Below are positions 60,273 through 64,000 of a DNA stretch of 64,000 nucleotides, piece after piece. Each line of letters opens with the position of its first letter. Within the stretch, counting starts at the first letter, position 1. The translations under genes and the position numbers were made by a program. The notes under the pieces are model-generated. The model did no database searches and was not told the DNA's origin. It worked only from the letters and a program-made list of their open reading frames with translations. Origin of the DNA: Aphelenchoides besseyi (Eukaryota > Nematoda > Chromadorea > Rhabditida > Aphelenchoididae); assembly GCA_024699855.1 (NCBI GenBank), contig JAMPIQ010000002.1, positions 2,852,001 through 2,916,000 of the forward strand, given 5' to 3'.

Positions 60273-61578
60273 ATGCATATTGAATTAAATACCAATGAGT
60301 CTAGTGATACGAGCAGCTGCGTTTCGGATTCTGTGTTCATTGGCATTCTAAGTATCTTGAATTTACTTCTTCTAAAGGATTTATGCAACGTAAAGGTTTT
60401 CATGTGGCCATTGGACGATAGAGACGATTTGATATTTGCTCCAAGATGGGTTGAATTTGGAATACGAACGCTGATACGTTTGCTGGCTATTGTGACGTTT
60501 TTTTGTTTATCGTTTTGGTTTTTGTGGTCTGTCGATATTCGCCACGAATGATGTCAACTTATCGATGGTAGTCAATTTGACTTGTTTTACTTGACCAGTT
60601 TTTCAGGTATTTGTTAGTGAATATTGGCTACTGTTGTTCCATGGATGGTCTTCTAGTTTTTTGGGCGCCTGAGTTGTTGCTTTTCCACGAAAAAGCTGTG
60701 ATAAGTCACAGTCTAATAAAATGGAATCAAGCTAGTGAAATTGTATGTACGAATAAACTTCATAATTTTAGTACACTCTGATAGCAGTCGTAACTTCTGC
60801 TTTGCTTGGAACACTGTCGCTTGTTGGAACGTTGTTCACGACGGCCTGGTTGTTTTTATTTCGTTTACTTCAGACGACCAATCATCCGTGGTTAAATCAT
60901 ATCATTCGAGCTCGTAACTATCTCTGCTGCTATTTGATATTATGTATCACCGTTGCTATCAGCATTTTATATCCATTAAGTCAAAATATTACAATCGATC
61001 TAAGTACCATAGCTTCTTGGTTTCAAGCGTATCCGGAAGCTTATCGTCGGATAATAAGTAGTGATTTTGCGGTTGGACTAACCAGCGACGTAAGTCATAG
61101 GAAAGTGAACAAACAACTTTTAGTTTAGAATGATTCTCGAATTCGATCTGCTGTTGCTCAGATCTCAATAACAATTCACTTAACTATTACGTTTTCCATA
61201 ATCCTATATTGTGCAATTCATTCCTATCAATTTGTAAACTCCATGGAAACTCGACGTTTAAGTTCACGAACAGCACGAATGAACCGGACTTTGCTTCGTG
61301 CGTTATTCATCGAAGTTCTTGTCACTCATTTGTCTGCAGGTTTCGGGTTTGTAACATTTTTCATTTGTTTCAATTTCAATATCACACACGCTCCTTCATT
61401 GATGTTATTCGTAACGATTGTTTTGTCTGTTTACGGGTTTTTGTCAACAATCACAATCATTCTAACTCTTCCACCGTATTTCGACGGTGTCAAGTACCTT
61501 TTCAATCGTTTCATTGCAATCTTTGGACATCGAACTCCGACAACACCGATTCGTTCTCTTTCGCTTGTACAGAAATAA
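60273..61578 (+). CDS. Multi-pass (7TM-like) membrane protein, probable chemoreceptor
   Basis: Exons 60273-60526, 60607-60742, 60772-61089, 61129-61578; 385 residues, in phase throughout if exon 1 ends at a GTCTGT donor (giving FWFLW|YLLVNIGYCC). Hydrophobic helices include VFIGILSILNLLLL, LLAIVTFFCLSFWFLWYLLV, LIAVVTSALLGTLSLVGTLF, YLCCYLILCITVAISILY, ITIHLTITFSIILYCAI, LSAGFGFVTFFICFNF and MLFVTIVLSVYGFLSTITII, then a PPYF-x-GVKYLF end. The N-terminal tail holds Asn-rich sites. The layout fits a nematode serpentine receptor, but no family-specific motif is certain. Confidence 0.65.
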
Positions 61579-62104
61579 ACTTGAATACATTGGCAAGAGA
61601 ACTCCAAAATGCCATGACAGCAAATTCTTAACAATGTTGAGAAAAATTTAGTCGAGAATCAACATCTGAAAAGTTTATTGTTGGCAATTAAAGGCGAGAT
61701 TAAACGTGTGGATCAATTGCGATGCACTTACGGCCATAATGATTTCAATATTTACAGACACAAATGGCAACTTGAATTGGGAGAATAAATGAGTGCAAAA
61801 CGTCGAGTGGAAGTGTGAAAGTCGGAAGACACAACAGAGTGATTAGATCAATTTCCTGCTCAGCAGTTTCGAGAATAGTTTAAGTCGAGAGTAGAGTCCT
61901 GATAAATCTAATATTAAGACTAAAAGAAAGAGTTGTGAATGTGAGCTAATGTAATTGCAAATTGAAAGACTGAGCTGATGGCGATGAAATGGCCAAACTT
62001 CAATGATTGTCCATTTAGTAGCCCTAAAAATTTTGATTGTACAAAATGCGTGAATCTAATGCTAGGCTCTTTGCTATTCAATCTTCCATCCGTTCGCGGA
62101 AGAG
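61579..62104. other. Intergenic between convergent genes
   Basis: No coding region seen. It should hold the 3' UTRs of the 7TM gene (plus) and the collagen (minus). Confidence 0.5.
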
Positions 62105-63352
62105 TTAAATAGGAAAGATCTCAATTATATTTACGGGTGAAGTCCGTGGTTTCGGACAATGTTCACATGAGCCCTGTGCTCCAATCGCTCCTGAAAGAAC
62201 GATGATAACTGAATTGAAGCACGCAAATTCACTCACCTTTCTCGCCTTGAGGTCCAGCAGTTCCAGGCTTTCCGTATACACCTAAAATTAATGAATTAGT
62301 AAACGAGATGACAATTTGAGTATGTAATTTAAGGACACTGCGCTAGGACCAAAATCCCGCTAAACCAACTGAGCCAACAGCTCTTGGAAACAAACAGGTT
62401 CATCGATTCTACAAAACTTTTTGTATTCCGGCGGATGCGTGTTGAAAAAGTTCAAAGTTTTACGATGTAAGTCGCGCATATTTGCTGATTGAAAGGTTGG
62501 CTTTTGTAACTGAACTCCTAATGTTCCACTTGCAGGCGCTCATTTAGTTCGAACTTCGGCGTCAACCCACGCATTGCAGTAAAAGCTTCCGCTATGCAAC
62601 CTTGAGAGGTGGAAAGCCATTTGAATGCACTTGAAGTATTGTGCCGCCAGATCGACAAAATCCCGAGTGTTCACTCTAACTTCGCTTTTCAATTACTCAT
62701 AATATCGAAACTCTTTTGTTTGTTTTTGCATATCTCAGTAATTATTCTCATGTGCAACTCATTTCTTTTCAAATAGTTAACGCTTCAAATAAGCTTGAAC
62801 TTCGCAGTTGCTGTTAGAGTTAATCAATTTAAACTCACCATTGTTACCACTGTCGCCGATGGGTCCTGGTTCTAAAGATAAACACTTATTACTCATACTC
62901 TACGCATCATTCATGCCTCCAGGTTGACCGGGTTGACCTTTCAAGCCACTAAAATACAATTTAACGATTTGCGAAGTATGTGAAACACTCACGCAGGTCC
63001 AGGCAAGCCGATCGGCCCTTGTTCACCCTGACGTCCGCTGAAAGATAGCAATATTGTTACCAATAATTCATTCATCAATTACGGTGGTCCTGGAGGAGCA
63101 ACTCCGGCTGAAAATCAAACAGTTTGAAAATCAATTTTACAGTAACTCACGAATATGTTTGCCTGCCTCTCCTTTAGCTCCGGGCCGTCCTCTGAAATTG
63201 CAATCATTGAATTGTGGAAGTTGTTTTATTGAAGCTACGGTGGTCCTTGTGGTCCAATAGGTCCTTGTTTTCCTAAACAAAAACTTAATTGAAACTGATT
63301 TGAGTCGAAAACTTGCCTTGAGCTCCTTTCTGGCCTAATTTTCCGTTGGTGC
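62105..63352 (-). CDS. Cuticle collagen, 5' end missing
   Basis: Minus-strand Gly-x-y exons: 63317-63352, 63239-63272, 63151-63191, 63083-63107, 62993-63037, 62917-62948, 62839-62871, 62237-62281, 62105-62190. Examples are GTNGKLGQKGAQG, GKQGPIGPQGPP, GRPGAKGEAG and GKPGTAGPQGEKG. The last exon ends GSCEHCPKPRTSP then a short non-collagenous tail; the C-x-x-C-P-x-P-R-T end is a nematode cuticle-collagen hallmark. No signal/transmembrane exon or N-terminal Cys knot lies between 63353 and the divergent gene at 63474. The gene is therefore truncated, or its start lies in an unrecognised distant exon. The introns after 63317 and 62917 use GC donors. Many exons are under 50 bases, unusual for cuticle collagens. 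Confidence 0.75.
62282..62838 (-). repeat. Collagen intron carrying a tRNA-like half
   Basis: This 557-base intron is far longer than its neighbours. Read on minus it has TTGGCTCAGTTGGTTTAGCG, a good box-A/D-arm match, followed by GGGATTTTGGTCCTAGCGC, but no box B, so it is not a tRNA gene. Its splice-acceptor end (near 62283-62335) resembles sequence at 63353-63415 upstream of another collagen exon, so part of the intron is duplicated. A SINE fragment is plausible. Confidence 0.4.
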
Positions 63353-63473
63353 CTGAAATGAATCAATTAGTAAAATAAATGGCTATTTGGATGTGTAATT
63401 TAAGCACAATGAGCTATTAAAAACAATCGATAGTCTGAAACTTTGCTTGACTCATTGAGTGGAATTCGGTCAA

Positions 63474-63938
63474 ATGAATGTTCAATCGACCCCATTGGAG
63501 GTAGATTCATCGACATTGGAAGTTTTTGAGGCCCACATATCGCAGATTCAGATCGAAATGAACCGTTTCATTTACTTTCAAAACGAACTTATCGAATTTC
63601 AAAGTATTTCCACGCAATTCCCCGTTTACACTGCGTAAACTGGAAGCGACCTTTCAAACTTGTGACTAACTTTCAGCTTGTCGCCAGCAGCACACGTAGT
63701 TTTCAATCCAAATCTGATGAAGGAGGCAAAAGCATCTGATGCTCGCGAATTCGAAGATTTGCTGATTAAAATGGACGACCTTATTCACCGAATCAACAAA
63801 CACACAATCGGCGATTCAAATTCTTTTAACTCGACCGATTCCCATACTTCAACTTTTGATAAGTCACAATCTTTTGAGACATCCAACTCTAGCACAACAG
63901 TTTCCACTTCTTCTATGTTAAGTTACAGTTTCAATTAA
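63474..63938 (+). CDS. Small Ser-rich protein with a helical N-terminus
   Basis: Exons 63474-63634 and 63677-63938; 140 residues. Residues 10-50 are probably coiled-coil/helical (VFEAHISQIQIEMNRFIYFQ). A middle stretch reads FEDLLIKMDDLIHRINKH. The last about 45 residues are mostly Ser and Thr. The donor is GTAAAC after Ala54, the acceptor TTTCAG. It lies head-to-head with the truncated collagen. No family recognised. Confidence 0.6.
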
Positions 63939-63968
63939 CTTGCATATTACGATCTTTTGAGTTATGAC

Positions 63969-63974
63969 AATAAA
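63969..63974 (+). terminator. Polyadenylation signal AATAAA
   Basis: AATAAA 31 bases after the stop of the 63474-63938 gene, consistent with a very short 3' UTR. Confidence 0.55.
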
Positions 63975-64000
63975 CTCCAGCAATGCAGCTCATTTTGGCT

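Noticed and set aside
62340..62395. tRNA gene (minus)
   Set aside because: Box A is good but there is no box B, no closing acceptor stem and no anticodon arm of the right geometry; kept only as a tRNA-like repeat.

Overview
This is nuclear DNA of a nematode. The evidence is a DM-domain gene, a nematode-type nuclear receptor, several divergent serpentine chemoreceptors, cuticle-collagen exons with the nematode C-terminal Cys-x-x-Cys cluster, a CK1/TTBK-like pseudokinase and a two-CTLD lectin. Introns are mostly 40-60 nt, with GT(A/G)AG donors and TTTCAG/TTTTAG acceptors. I cannot place the species. All gene models were built by hand from frame, splice-site phase and family motifs; exon ends may be off by a few bases where noted.

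Layout. 1-14.0 kb has no gene I can support. It holds an inverted pair of SINE-like repeats (2.8-3.5 kb) and a cluster of TACCGTA/TACGGTA heptamers. 14.0-15.5 kb is a DM-domain transcription factor. 17.4-21.3 kb on the minus strand holds three poorly recognised genes, of which at least one is broken by in-frame stops and a frameshift. 21.9-22.5 kb is an uncertain small gene. 23.4-24.9 kb is a complete aspartyl protease and 25.7-27.0 kb a TTBK-like pseudokinase. 27.06-27.97 kb is an internally deleted PIF/Harbinger element with a TTA target duplication. 28.5-31.0 kb encodes a protein with two C-type lectin domains joined by a Ser/Thr-rich linker. 31.2-32.0 kb is an HSDL2-like SDR pseudogene. 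33.3-34.6 kb is an unusual gene whose N-terminus resembles a mariner-type HTH, followed at 34.79-35.96 kb by a Tc1-like element with long perfect terminal repeats and a dead transposase.

36-47 kb is a chemosensory region: three minus-strand 7TM receptors between 38.3 and 42.5 kb (one sra/srab/srb-like, one srh-like) and a fourth at 45.7-46.8 kb, with a nuclear hormone receptor (43.2-44.6 kb, plus) between them. 48.2-49.5 kb is a Gly/Pro/Cys-rich secreted protein built from an array of tiny phase-1 exons. 50.4-53.7 kb is a full-length Na+/Ca2+ exchanger (NCX/SLC8). 56.1-56.8 kb is a short choline-phosphate cytidylyltransferase, 57.8-59.0 kb a two-C2H2-finger protein, 59.4-59.9 kb a LIM-only protein, 60.3-61.6 kb another 7TM protein, 62.1-63.4 kb a collagen lacking its 5' end (minus), and 63.5-63.9 kb a small divergent gene.

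The genes do not form an evident pathway or operon. What stands out is structure: repeated micro-exons, several GC-AG introns, recent DNA-transposon insertions, and a recurring set of single-base frameshifts (some in short homopolymers) in otherwise well-preserved genes. Those could be assembly errors or real decay. The large conserved NCX gene is intact throughout.
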